Position numbers and translations under genes: made by a program. From Prosthecobacter sp. (GTDB lineage Bacteria > Verrucomicrobiota > Verrucomicrobiia > Verrucomicrobiales > Verrucomicrobiaceae), in the NCBI RefSeq assembly GCF_014879935.1, contig NZ_JACSRD010000226.1, positions 1 through 62,417 on the forward strand: DNA of 62,417 nucleotides. The letters are read 5' to 3'. This document shows, one piece after another, positions 42,359 to 50,066 of the stretch. The number at the start of each line of letters is the position of its first letter. Position 1 is the stretch's first letter. Below the pieces are notes generated by a model. It did not search any database. It worked only from the letters and a program-made list of their open reading frames with translations, and was not told the origin of the DNA.

Positions 42359-43630
42359 ATGAACCGCCGCACTTTCTTCCACCAAACGTCAGCGCTCGCC
42401 GCTGTCTCCGCCCTGCCAAAACTCCGCGCCGCAGACGCGGCGCAGAAGAAGATCAAAGTCGCCGTCGTCGCTCTGGGACGCGGCATGGGGCATGTGGGGG
42501 CGCTGTTGAAGATCCCGAACGTGGAGATCGCCTACCTCGCGGAGGTGGACCCGAAGCGCCTCGAAATCGGCCTCAAAACCGTGAACGACAAGCAAAGCGT
42601 GTCCTGCCAGGGCGTGAAGGACTTCCGCACCTTCCTGGATGACAAGACGCTGGACGCCGTCTTCATCGCCACGCCGAATTTCTGGCATACCCCCGCCGCG
42701 CTGCTCTGCATGCAGGCCGGAAAGCATGTGTATGTGGAAAAACCTGGCAGCCAGAACGCGAACGAGGCCGAAATGATCGTCGCAGCGTCGAAAAAATACG
42801 ATCGTCTGGTGCAGATGGGCAACCAACGCCGCACGTGGATGAAGGACGCCATCACCGCGATGCATGAGGGTGCGATCGGCACCGTGCGGTTCGGTCGCGG
42901 CTTCTACTACAACACGCGCAAGACCGTCGCCGTGAATGAAAAACCGGCTCCGGCCGATCTCGACTTCAATCTGTGGCAGGGCCCCGTGCCGGATGATGCG
43001 AAACACGACTTCAAGAGCATGGTGCATTACGACTGGCACTGGTTCTGGCACTGGGGCAACGGCGAGCTCGGCAACAACGGCATCCACACGCTGGACATCC
43101 TGCGCTGGGGCCTGAAGGGCGACTATCCGCTGCGCACCACCTACACCGGCGGCCGCTACTTCTACGACGACGCCCAGGAAACCCCGGACACGGGCACGGC
43201 GGTCTATGACTTCGGCCATGCAGGGTGTGAGTGGGTGCAGAGCTCCTGCCATCCACGTGCGGCCGAGAAGCCGCTGGCCGAAGTCATGTTCTATGGCGAC
43301 AACGGCACGATGGCCGCAGCCCGCGACACCTGGACGATCTACGACCCGAAAGGCGTGGAGGTCAGCAAGGGCAAGGCCAGCACGGCCGGCACCGGCGACG
43401 TGTCCCACATCGGCAACTTCATCGACGCCATTCGTGGCGAGGCGAAGCTCAACAGCCCCATCGACGAGGGCCAGAAGAGCACGATGATGTGCCACCTCGG
43501 CAACATGGCCTACCGCACCAACACCGTCGTGCGCTGCGATCCGAAGACTGGCAAGATCCTCGACAACGCCGCCGCCGACAAGCTCTGGGGCCGCGGCAGC
43601 TATCGCAAAGGCTGGGACGTGAAGATCTGA
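42359..43630 (+). CDS. Gfo/Idh/MocA-family oxidoreductase with Tat-type signal
   Basis: A 423-residue NAD(P)-dependent sugar dehydrogenase-like protein. The N-terminus NRRTFFHQTSALAAVSALP is a twin-arginine-type signal. The Rossmann start KVAVVALGRGMGHVGALLKIP and the EKP-type motif VYVEKPGSQNANEAEMI (about 120-136) follow. A later GNGELGNNGIHTLDILRWGL holds the conserved region around the catalytic His. PVC bacteria carry many secreted members acting in sugar catabolism. It reads toward the second inverted-repeat element, which begins 5 bp after its stop. Confidence 0.9.
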   Translation: MNRRTFFHQTSALAAVSALPKLRAADAAQKKIKVAVVALGRGMGHVGALLKIPNVEIAYLAEVDPKRLEIGLKTVNDKQSVSCQGVKDFRTFLDDKTLDAVFIATPNFWHTPAALLCMQAGKHVYVEKPGSQNANEAEMIVAASKKYDRLVQMGNQRRTWMKDAITAMHEGAIGTVRFGRGFYYNTRKTVAVNEKPAPADLDFNLWQGPVPDDAKHDFKSMVHYDWHWFWHWGNGELGNNGIHTLDILRWGLKGDYPLRTTYTGGRYFYDDAQETPDTGTAVYDFGHAGCEWVQSSCHPRAAEKPLAEVMFYGDNGTMAAARDTWTIYDPKGVEVSKGKASTAGTGDVSHIGNFIDAIRGEAKLNSPIDEGQKSTMMCHLGNMAYRTNTVVRCDPKTGKILDNAAADKLWGRGSYRKGWDVKI

Positions 43631-43635
43631 GCCAA

Positions 43636-43779
43636 AGTGGTCAGCACAGTCCTCTGTGCGGTTTCACGCAGGCTCATGGTTCTCATCTGCAAACACGACC
43701 TCGCACGGAGTTCCGCCTCTTGGTGGCATGGAACTCCAAGTGATGACGGAGCGCCGCACAGAGGACTGTGCGGACCACT
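43636..43779. repeat. 144-bp inverted-repeat element, copy 2
   Basis: The arms at 43636-43661 and 43754-43779 match those of the 37547-37626 element with one mismatch, but the centre is different and longer. It fills the gap between two converging genes (stops at 43630 and 43783), leaving 5 and 3 bp. It would form a strong hairpin on either transcript and may serve as a bidirectional terminator. Confidence 0.88.
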
Positions 43780-43782
43780 CTG

Positions 43783-44334
43783 TCACTTCACCCGCTCCTT
43801 GAGGATCTCGCGGAAGGGTTTGCCGCCAAGGCTGAGGTCTGCCAGCACGGCGCGACCGTTCAGCACGCGTACCTCGGCGATGATGCCTTGGGCGGTGCGG
43901 ATGTTTTCCGCGAACCACTTGTCAGCCTCGGGTGCGAGCTTTTCGTTGATGTAGAACCGCTCGAAGGGCCATTCGATGGTGGCCTTGTTGTCATAGGCGT
44001 AACGAGTTTTCAGCCGGATGAAGTCGCCGCTGGTGGGCGGTGTGAGGGACAACTGGCTGATCGTTGCGAGACCATCCGCTCTGGTGATGAGTGTCGCAAA
44101 CACGTGCATGCCACGTTCCACTTTCATGCCCGCAGGCACATCGGCCTGATCCTGCTCCGGCCGCACGGCGAGGAATCGGCCGCGCAGCGGATCGTAGGGG
44201 TCAGGGGCGACACATTTCAGCCTGATGAGCGTGCCTTTCGCGAGCGTTTGCTCATGCGTCCAGATTTGGGCAAGCGGCGCGGCCCACTGAGCGAGCGCGG
44301 CAATGCCGAAGATGATGATGGGAAGCGTTTTCAT
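43783..44334 (-). CDS. GDYXXLXY-domain protein
   Basis: A 183-residue exported or membrane-anchored protein (hydrophobic start MKTLPIIIFGIAALAQWAAP). It has the signature SGDFIRLKTRYAY matching GDYXXLXY, and FRLKCVAPDPYDPLRGRFLAV-like sequence earlier (IRLKCVAPDPYDPLRGRF). Proteins of this family sit beside DUF2157/DUF4401 membrane proteins, as here, where it overlaps that gene by 4 bp. Function is unknown. ATG 44334 is chosen because it begins the hydrophobic segment. Confidence 0.87.
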   Translation of the reverse strand: MKTLPIIIFGIAALAQWAAPLAQIWTHEQTLAKGTLIRLKCVAPDPYDPLRGRFLAVRPEQDQADVPAGMKVERGMHVFATLITRADGLATISQLSLTPPTSGDFIRLKTRYAYDNKATIEWPFERFYINEKLAPEADKWFAENIRTAQGIIAEVRVLNGRAVLADLSLGGKPFREILKERVK

Positions 44335-45668
44335 GCGGCGGGGAGCGTGGATGGACGACGACGGCGGCTCATGAGGAGATTGAAGGCCAGAAAGGCGATG
44401 CCGACGACGATGAAGCCGACGCCTTTGGCCAGAAGGGAGAAATGACTGTCCGCCATGCGCAGAATGATCAGCACGGAGAGCAAGAGAGCACCGAAACGCG
44501 GCGCACCACGCCTGCCGCTGAAATCGAGCACGATGAGAGTGAGTCCGATGGCCGCGAGGTGCAGTGTGGCCAGCCAAGATGGCAGCGACAGCATACTCTG
44601 GCTAACAGAGTTCATCGCATTCATGGTAAGCCAACTGGGCAATGGCAGAATCACAATTGATGAGAGGCTCAGAACAGCCCATCGACGACGCCGTAATGCA
44701 TGCAGCACAAACAGAATTAACACAATTAGCAAACCCCAACACCAAGGTAGCTTTATGGATCGTGAGACTCCCATAAGAATGTCGCGGCCTATTTCATGAT
44801 TAGTCATGGCCAAGCCATAACCAAGCAGCCAGAGAGAACCGAGCACGACCTGCGGCTTGCGGCGCGTGGGTTCTTCAAAGGCGGCTTGATTGAGCGGGAA
44901 GAGCGCGAACGCGGCGGCGGTGAGTGTCCAAAGCCACATCGCCGTCTCAAATTGGAAACTGAGGAAGCGGTCGGATTGCTCACACACAAAGACGGCCGCG
45001 CTGCACAGGCCGAAGATGGCGCTGATCGTCATGACCCAGCGCACTGAGACCGAAAGCGCTGTTTTTGGCGGCCAGCCAGGCCACCACGGCAGCAGACCCA
45101 GCAGCAACAGCGGATAAAGCAGCGGGCTGTCATGCCAGGCCCTGCCGGTTTCGATCTGACTGACACTCCAGGTCGCGATGGCGATGAGGTAGAAGATGGC
45201 AACGGCCTGCGAACGCAGCACCCAGACCAGCGGCAGGCTCAGCAGCATCCACCAGAAGAGGAAATCCGGCCACTCGCCGCCCAGATTGTAGATTTGGGAG
45301 ACAATCGCGATGCAGGCACCCGTGGCGAGGGCTTGCAGCAAGGCCACGGTCTCGCGCACCCACGCGGCGGCGGCATCGCCACGCTGCAACACGCGAAAAC
45401 TGGCGATCTGCGCCGCCAGCAGCGGCAGAAACGCGAACAACAGCCGCACCGGCCGCGAGAAGTCATCCCAATTGTAGCCGATCACCGCGATGAGACCGGC
45501 GCCGATGAGCAACGCGCCGAGCGCACCCATCACGATCTGCCCCACGCCGGATGTGGAATCATCCAGCGGATGTCGCTGCCGCAGCGAACGGGCGTTCTCG
45601 GCAGTGACGATGCCGTCTCGCTCCCATTGCGGGAGTTGTTCGTGCAGCCAGCGATGGTGGGAGTTCAT
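44331..45668 (-). CDS. DUF2157/DUF4401-type polytopic membrane protein
   Basis: A 445-residue inner-membrane protein. The N-terminal soluble part (LHEQLPQWERDGIVTAENARSLRQRH) is the DUF2157 start. About a dozen hydrophobic segments follow, beginning GQIVMGALGALLIGAGLIAVIGYNWDDFSR. The typical partner, a GDYXXLXY protein, overlaps it downstream. Family function is unknown. ATG 45668 matches the domain start; the longer reading frame adds residues without conserved features. Confidence 0.87.
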   Translation of the reverse strand: MNSHHRWLHEQLPQWERDGIVTAENARSLRQRHPLDDSTSGVGQIVMGALGALLIGAGLIAVIGYNWDDFSRPVRLLFAFLPLLAAQIASFRVLQRGDAAAAWVRETVALLQALATGACIAIVSQIYNLGGEWPDFLFWWMLLSLPLVWVLRSQAVAIFYLIAIATWSVSQIETGRAWHDSPLLYPLLLLGLLPWWPGWPPKTALSVSVRWVMTISAIFGLCSAAVFVCEQSDRFLSFQFETAMWLWTLTAAAFALFPLNQAAFEEPTRRKPQVVLGSLWLLGYGLAMTNHEIGRDILMGVSRSIKLPWCWGLLIVLILFVLHALRRRRWAVLSLSSIVILPLPSWLTMNAMNSVSQSMLSLPSWLATLHLAAIGLTLIVLDFSGRRGAPRFGALLLSVLIILRMADSHFSLLAKGVGFIVVGIAFLAFNLLMSRRRRPSTLPAA

Positions 45669-45760
45669 GGCGGGAGAAGATTGGCGGCGAGTCTGCGTAG
45701 TTCGCCACGAAGGCGCGAATTGATGCTCTGCATGGTTGGATTGAGAAAAGTGATTCGAGG

Positions 45761-46594
45761 TCAGGCGGCACGAGGCTGGCAGACGAGCAACCAAGCAAGC
45801 AACAGGCCCACGAGAGCACCGAGCAAACCCCCACCGATGGCACCGACTGTGAACGGCATGACCCAGTCTTCGATGTTTTCCATCGCAGGGGTGGGACGTT
45901 CGAGAACAGCAATGAAGGGATTGTGCGCCTTGAACTGCTCTCTCGCTGCTTCGACGGTTGCGAAACTCGCCCGTCTTGCGAGATCTGCGGCGGCGAAAGC
46001 CGCTTCGGCCTCTTTCTTGCGAACTGATGCGCCACTCGTTGATTCGACTGCTGCTAGCGATTCAGCACGGAGGGTTTCAAGTTTTTGGGAAGCTGTTTCT
46101 GTCTGTTTCCGCCGCTGTTCCAGCTCATCAAGCAGTTGCCGATGGTTTCGTTTAAATGATTGCTCCCATGCCGCCATCTCAAACGCGATGAATTCATCCA
46201 ATAGCGCCCCAAGGAAGATCTGAGCGTATCGTGGCTCCGAGGCCGTGGCAAGAACGCTGAAGGCGGGAGCAGCGCTGTCTGAAAAGACCCTGATCTCGAC
46301 TTCCTTGTCTTGGAGTTCTGGATGCAGGCTCCTCACGCGTTCAAGAGCACGACGCCGCATTTCGCTCGAACCAAGAGTTTCGACGATTACCATGTGGCGG
46401 TCGATCACTCGTCCTTCGTATCCTCGAATCATACGTGGACCCTCTGCGCTTACCTTGGCGAGGGAACGGAACTCCGGCACCCTGTTCGCTATCCGCAGGA
46501 CTTGGACAAAAACGCCAACACAGGCTCCCAAGACGGCCATCACAAGCACAACAGGGCTGTGGGATAACGTGCGCGACTTACTCATCCGTGGCAT
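45761..46594 (-). CDS. Wzz-like polysaccharide co-polymerase family protein
   Basis: A 277-residue protein with TM1 near residue 15-35 (PVVLVMAVLGACVGVFVQVL), a ~190-residue periplasmic part with a long coiled coil (SFKRNHRQLLDELEQRRKQ... about 145-225), and a C-terminal TM pair (FTVGAIGGGLLGALVGLLLAWLLV). This layout is that of chain-length determinants, but the proline-rich PxxP of TM2 is not clear and no polymerase or glycosyltransferase is adjacent. In-frame ATGs at 46594 and 46585 are both possible. Confidence 0.65.
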   Translation of the reverse strand: MPRMSKSRTLSHSPVVLVMAVLGACVGVFVQVLRIANRVPEFRSLAKVSAEGPRMIRGYEGRVIDRHMVIVETLGSSEMRRRALERVRSLHPELQDKEVEIRVFSDSAAPAFSVLATASEPRYAQIFLGALLDEFIAFEMAAWEQSFKRNHRQLLDELEQRRKQTETASQKLETLRAESLAAVESTSGASVRKKEAEAAFAAADLARRASFATVEAAREQFKAHNPFIAVLERPTPAMENIEDWVMPFTVGAIGGGLLGALVGLLLAWLLVCQPRAA

Positions 46595-46637
46595 TCCGCC
46601 AGAAGCGCGGCGGCGTGGCAAGGCAAATTCGGTTTGG

Positions 46638-46723
46638 GTATGTTGTTCACGCTTGAGCGTGAGAAACAGTCCGGACACGCGTGAACAACGTACGCAAACG
46701 GGACACGCGGCTGCGTGTCCCGT
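46638..46723. repeat. Double inverted repeat, REP-like or terminator
   Basis: Two hairpins lie side by side between msrA and the Wzz-like gene. The first pairs 46638-46652 (GTATGTTGTTCACGC) with 46679-46693, 14 of 15 bases, and encloses a small hairpin CACGCTTGAGCGTG. The second, 46698-46708 with 46713-46723, is an 11-bp perfect stem (ACGGGACACGC) with a 4-base loop. They may end msrA transcription or belong to a dispersed palindrome family. Confidence 0.75.
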
Positions 46724-46755
46724 GAGTGATTCGATGCCGCACACAGCCGGCGGAG

Positions 46756-47421
46756 CTACTTCGCCCCGGGCTTGATCTTGCCTTTGTCTTCGAGGGTGTG
46801 TTTGAACTTTTCGGTCTTGGGATCGACGACGGCGCGGACGTAGCCCTGGTTGGGATTGCGCTCCTTGAAGTTCTGATGGTAGTCCTCGGCGACGTAGAAC
46901 TTCGTCAGCGGGACGATCTCGGTGGCGATGGGTTCTTTGAAGTTCTTCTGCGCGGCGGCCTTGGAAGCTTCGGCGACCTTCTTCTGCTCCTCGCTGGTGT
47001 AGAGGATGATGGAGCGGTACTGTGAGCCGTAGTCGTTGCCCTGGTAGGCGGTGCCCTTGGGCAGGAACTTGCCGTGCTTGTACATGTCCTCCTTCGTCAC
47101 GCTGGTGGGATCGTGCGCGTCCCAGAACAGGTCGATGATTTCCTTGTAGGTCGTCACCGCAGGATCGAACTCGATCTTGATGACCTCAGCGTGACCGGTG
47201 TCGCCTTCACAGATCTGTTCATAGGTTGGCATCACGGTCTTGCCGCCGGCGTAGCCGCTGGTGACTTTCTTGACGCCTTTGACGAGGAGATACTGCGCTT
47301 CCACGCACCAGAAACAGCCGCCGCCGATGACGGCGGATTCGGTCTTGGCGGCGGGAGCGTCGGCGGCGTGGGTGGTGACGGAGGCCATGAGGGCAATGAG
47401 CAGGGTGACGAGGGTTTTCAT
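46756..47421 (-). CDS. msrA: Peptide methionine sulfoxide reductase A, exported
   Basis: This enzyme reduces methionine-S-sulfoxide in oxidised proteins. The active-site GGGCFWCVEAQY has catalytic Cys36, and GVKKVTSGYAGG and HAEVIKIEFDP follow as usual. EDYHQNF provides the conserved Glu-Asp-Tyr-His region. A signal peptide (MKTLVTLLIALMASVTTHAA) predicts that it works outside the cytoplasm. Length 221 is normal for a secreted MsrA. It diverges from the truncated haemoglobin gene. Confidence 0.94.
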   Translation of the reverse strand: MKTLVTLLIALMASVTTHAADAPAAKTESAVIGGGCFWCVEAQYLLVKGVKKVTSGYAGGKTVMPTYEQICEGDTGHAEVIKIEFDPAVTTYKEIIDLFWDAHDPTSVTKEDMYKHGKFLPKGTAYQGNDYGSQYRSIILYTSEEQKKVAEASKAAAQKNFKEPIATEIVPLTKFYVAEDYHQNFKERNPNQGYVRAVVDPKTEKFKHTLEDKGKIKPGAK

Positions 47422-47606
47422 GACGGTGATACGAACGGATCAGACGTGTGAGTCAATCATCCGTGCCATGAGACGCGAAACTTTCGACGGAATTCCCAGG
47501 ATTCGCCATCCATGCCCCGGTCCCCGGCAAAAATGGCTGTTCCCGGGCCAAGTTCCGGGCCGTTGATCTGCTTTCGGTTTGCGACGCTCGATCTATTCTC
47601 GCCGTC

Positions 47607-47987
47607 ATGGACGAAATCTCGACTCTCTGCGCCCAGGTGGGCGAATCGAAGCTGCGTGACATGGTGGCGGCGTTTTACCGGCGTGTGCGTGTGGATGATG
47701 TCATCGGGACGATGTATCCGCCGGACGACTGGGAAGGGGCGGAGAAGCGGCTGGCGGATTTCATCGTGTATCGCTTTGGCGGGCCGCAGACCTACATTGA
47801 GGAACGCGGCCACCCGCGGCTGCGTGGCAGGCACATGCCGTTTTCCATCGGAATCTCAGAGCGTGACCGCTGGATGACGCTGATGGGGGAGGCGATGCAG
47901 GAGGTAGCGGTGCCGGAGGCGGCCGCTCCTCTGATCGGCTCATTCTTTGCCCAGGTGGCGGACATGATGCGGAATCGCGAAGGTTGA
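47607..47987 (+). CDS. Group II truncated haemoglobin
   Basis: A 126-residue globin of the 2-on-2 type. The FYRRVRVDDVIGTMYP segment, the FGGPQTYIEERGHPRLRGRHMPF block with proximal His76, and RWMTLMGEAM are diagnostic. The B10-region Phe-Tyr and the G8 Trp (DRWMTLM) that shape the oxygen pocket in this group are present. Likely roles are oxygen or NO chemistry; not determined from sequence. ATG 47607 begins 185 bp from the divergent msrA start. Confidence 0.92.
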   Translation: MDEISTLCAQVGESKLRDMVAAFYRRVRVDDVIGTMYPPDDWEGAEKRLADFIVYRFGGPQTYIEERGHPRLRGRHMPFSIGISERDRWMTLMGEAMQEVAVPEAAAPLIGSFFAQVADMMRNREG

Positions 47988-48029
47988 AACGCTGCTTGTC
48001 AGCGCAGACCGCCCCAGGATGATGCAGGC

Positions 48030-48458
48030 ATGACACGAAAGCTTTTCCTCGCCCTGGGAGTGGCGGCGCTCATCCCCGCCTGTGAACTCCTGCAATCTGG
48101 AGGTGCGTCGGGCGAGCCGGTGGACTTCGTGGGCGAGGTGCAGCCCATTCTGGAGTCACGCTGCCTGGAATGTCATCACAGCCGCTATGTGTTTGCCGGA
48201 TTGAACCTGGAAACCAAGAAACTGGCGATGAAAGGGGGCCGCAGCGGCGCGGTGATCGTGCCAGGGGCACCGCACCAAAGCCTGCTCTACAAAGTGCTGC
48301 TGCTGGGTCATGACAATCCGGTGGCGATGCCGCCGACGCCGGAACGGCTGGAGCGTGAGCACGAGCAAATCATCCACGACTGGATCCAGCAAGGCGCGGA
48401 CTGGCCCGAGGGCGTGCGCCTCATCCCGCCGCAGGACTGGAAGAAATCACGCTCATAA
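48030..48458 (+). CDS. Planctomycete-type cytochrome c lipoprotein
   Basis: A 142-residue exported protein whose N-terminus ends in a lipobox-like IPAC, so Cys18 may be lipidated. One heme motif CLECHH at about residues 45-49 follows VDFVGEVQPILESR, and SLLYKVLLLGHDNPVAMPPTPE supplies the Met ligand region. The HDWIQQGADWPEGV ending is typical of cytochrome domains in Planctomycetes and Verrucomicrobia. It precedes the dehydrogenase gene by 7 bp and may be co-transcribed. Confidence 0.88.
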   Translation: MTRKLFLALGVAALIPACELLQSGGASGEPVDFVGEVQPILESRCLECHHSRYVFAGLNLETKKLAMKGGRSGAVIVPGAPHQSLLYKVLLLGHDNPVAMPPTPERLEREHEQIIHDWIQQGADWPEGVRLIPPQDWKKSRS

Positions 48459-48465
48459 CCTTTTC

Positions 48466-49404
48466 ATGGACCCCACCCCCGTTCTCATCCTGGCCCCGCT
48501 GCCAGATTTCCTGCTGGAGCCGCTGCGTGCGGCGCATCTCTGTCATGACTACTTTCACGCCACGGACAAGGAGGCGCTGCTGGCGGAGGTGGGCGGGCAG
48601 ATCCGCGCCATCGTGATGGCCGGGGGAAGCGTAGCGCCGGTGGCGCTGCTGGAGCGGCTGCCGAAACTGGAGATCATCAGCGTGTTTGGCGTCGGTTACG
48701 ACGGTGTGCCGGTGGACTGGTGCCGGGAGCATGGGATTCGTGTCACGAACACGCCTGATGTGCTCACGGAGGACGTGGCGGACACGGCGAGCGCTCTCGT
48801 TTTGATGACGAGCCGTAATTTGATCGCCGCGAACCGCTTTCTGCATGCCGGAGCGTGGCTGAAGGGGCCGTTTCCGCTGGCGCATGCGGTGCGTGGCAAG
48901 CTGGCTGGCATCGTGGGCCTGGGACGCATCGGCAAGGCGATCGCGAAACGCCTGGAAGCGCACGGCATGCGAATCGCCTATCACGGCCGCACACGGCAGG
49001 ACGTGACGTGGGAGTTTTTCGAATCGCTGATCGAGCTGGCGAAGGCATCGGATTTTCTGATCGTGGCCTGTCCAGGCGGCGGGGCGACGAAACATCTGAT
49101 CAACGCGGCTGTTTTGCAGGCGCTCGGAGGCGACGGCACGCTGATCAACATCGCCCGTGGTTCCGTCGTGGATGAAACGGCGCTGATCGAGGCGCTGCAA
49201 AACGGCACCATCCGCGCTGCGGGACTGGATGTGTTCGAAGACGAGCCACGCGTGCCTGAGGCACTGCTGCGATGTGAGAACGCGGTGCTGCTGCCGCACC
49301 TGGGCAGCGGCACGCATGAGACGCGGCGGGCGATGGCGGCGCTGGTGGTGGACAATCTGGCAGCGCATGTCAGAGGAAAGCCGCTGCTGACACCCGTGTG
49401 CTGA
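48466..49404 (+). CDS. D-isomer-specific 2-hydroxyacid dehydrogenase
   Basis: A 312-residue NAD(P)-dependent dehydrogenase of the glyoxylate/hydroxypyruvate reductase type. The cofactor motif GLGRIGKAIAKRL is at about 150-162. The catalytic Arg is in NIARGSVVDETALIEAL, the Glu in GLDVFEDEPRVPEAL, and the His in LLPHLGSGTHET. Substrate is not certain. ATG 48466 is chosen; earlier in-frame codons lie inside the cytochrome gene. Confidence 0.92.
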   Translation: MDPTPVLILAPLPDFLLEPLRAAHLCHDYFHATDKEALLAEVGGQIRAIVMAGGSVAPVALLERLPKLEIISVFGVGYDGVPVDWCREHGIRVTNTPDVLTEDVADTASALVLMTSRNLIAANRFLHAGAWLKGPFPLAHAVRGKLAGIVGLGRIGKAIAKRLEAHGMRIAYHGRTRQDVTWEFFESLIELAKASDFLIVACPGGGATKHLINAAVLQALGGDGTLINIARGSVVDETALIEALQNGTIRAAGLDVFEDEPRVPEALLRCENAVLLPHLGSGTHETRRAMAALVVDNLAAHVRGKPLLTPVC

Positions 49405-49467
49405 CCGGCGGGGGGATTTGGCCGAATGGCTGCTTGCCCTTCGTCTTCGAGCCATTACTAACAGCCC

Positions 49468-50058
49468 ATGATCAAGTTCATCCTCGGAGCCTTCCTCACT
49501 GCGATCGCTGTCTTCCTGTGGGAGGCCGTTTCCTGGACGGCACTGAGCTGGCATGTGAACGGCTTCCGCTCGTTTCGCGATGAATCCGCCGTCGCCGAGG
49601 TGATCAAGGCGAACGTTTCCGCCGGCCACGGCATCTACAGGCTGCCATCGATGGAAGACGCGCCCAAACTGGCCACGGCCGAGGAAAAGAAGGTCTTCGA
49701 AGAGAAGCAGGCGCAGGCGATGGAGAACGGGCCTTACGTGTATGCGATCATCCGCCCGGGCAAAGGCGAGATCAACATGGGCCGGAGCATGATCCTGAGC
49801 TTCATCCGCAGCCTGGTGTGCGCCTGTCTGATCGGGGCGCTGCTGAGCCAGGTGGCGCTGTTTTATCCGGCCCGCATCGCGTTCGTGGCGGCGGCCGGTT
49901 TGTTCGCCGGGCTGACCTGCGACCTGCCGCTGTGGATCTGGATGGAGAACCCTGGACGCGACACGATCGTGAACATCGCGGACCATTTGATCGCCTGGAT
50001 CATCGGTGGCGCCGTGCTGGGCGTGTTCGTGGGACGTGAGCCTGTGCTGGAGCGCTGA
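49468..50058 (+). CDS. Hypothetical membrane protein
   Basis: A 196-residue protein with an N-terminal TM segment (KFILGAFLTAIAVFLWEAVSW), a ~75-residue soluble part with an Ala/Glu/Lys stretch, and three C-terminal hydrophobic helices (SFIRSLVCACLIGALLSQVALF, RIAFVAAAGLFAGLTC, HLIAWIIGGAVLGVFVG). No recognised family. It stands alone on the plus strand and converges on the lipid A/glycosyltransferase fusion gene, with 8 bp between stops. Confidence 0.75.
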   Translation: MIKFILGAFLTAIAVFLWEAVSWTALSWHVNGFRSFRDESAVAEVIKANVSAGHGIYRLPSMEDAPKLATAEEKKVFEEKQAQAMENGPYVYAIIRPGKGEINMGRSMILSFIRSLVCACLIGALLSQVALFYPARIAFVAAAGLFAGLTCDLPLWIWMENPGRDTIVNIADHLIAWIIGGAVLGVFVGREPVLER

Positions 50059-50066
50059 GGAGGCGG

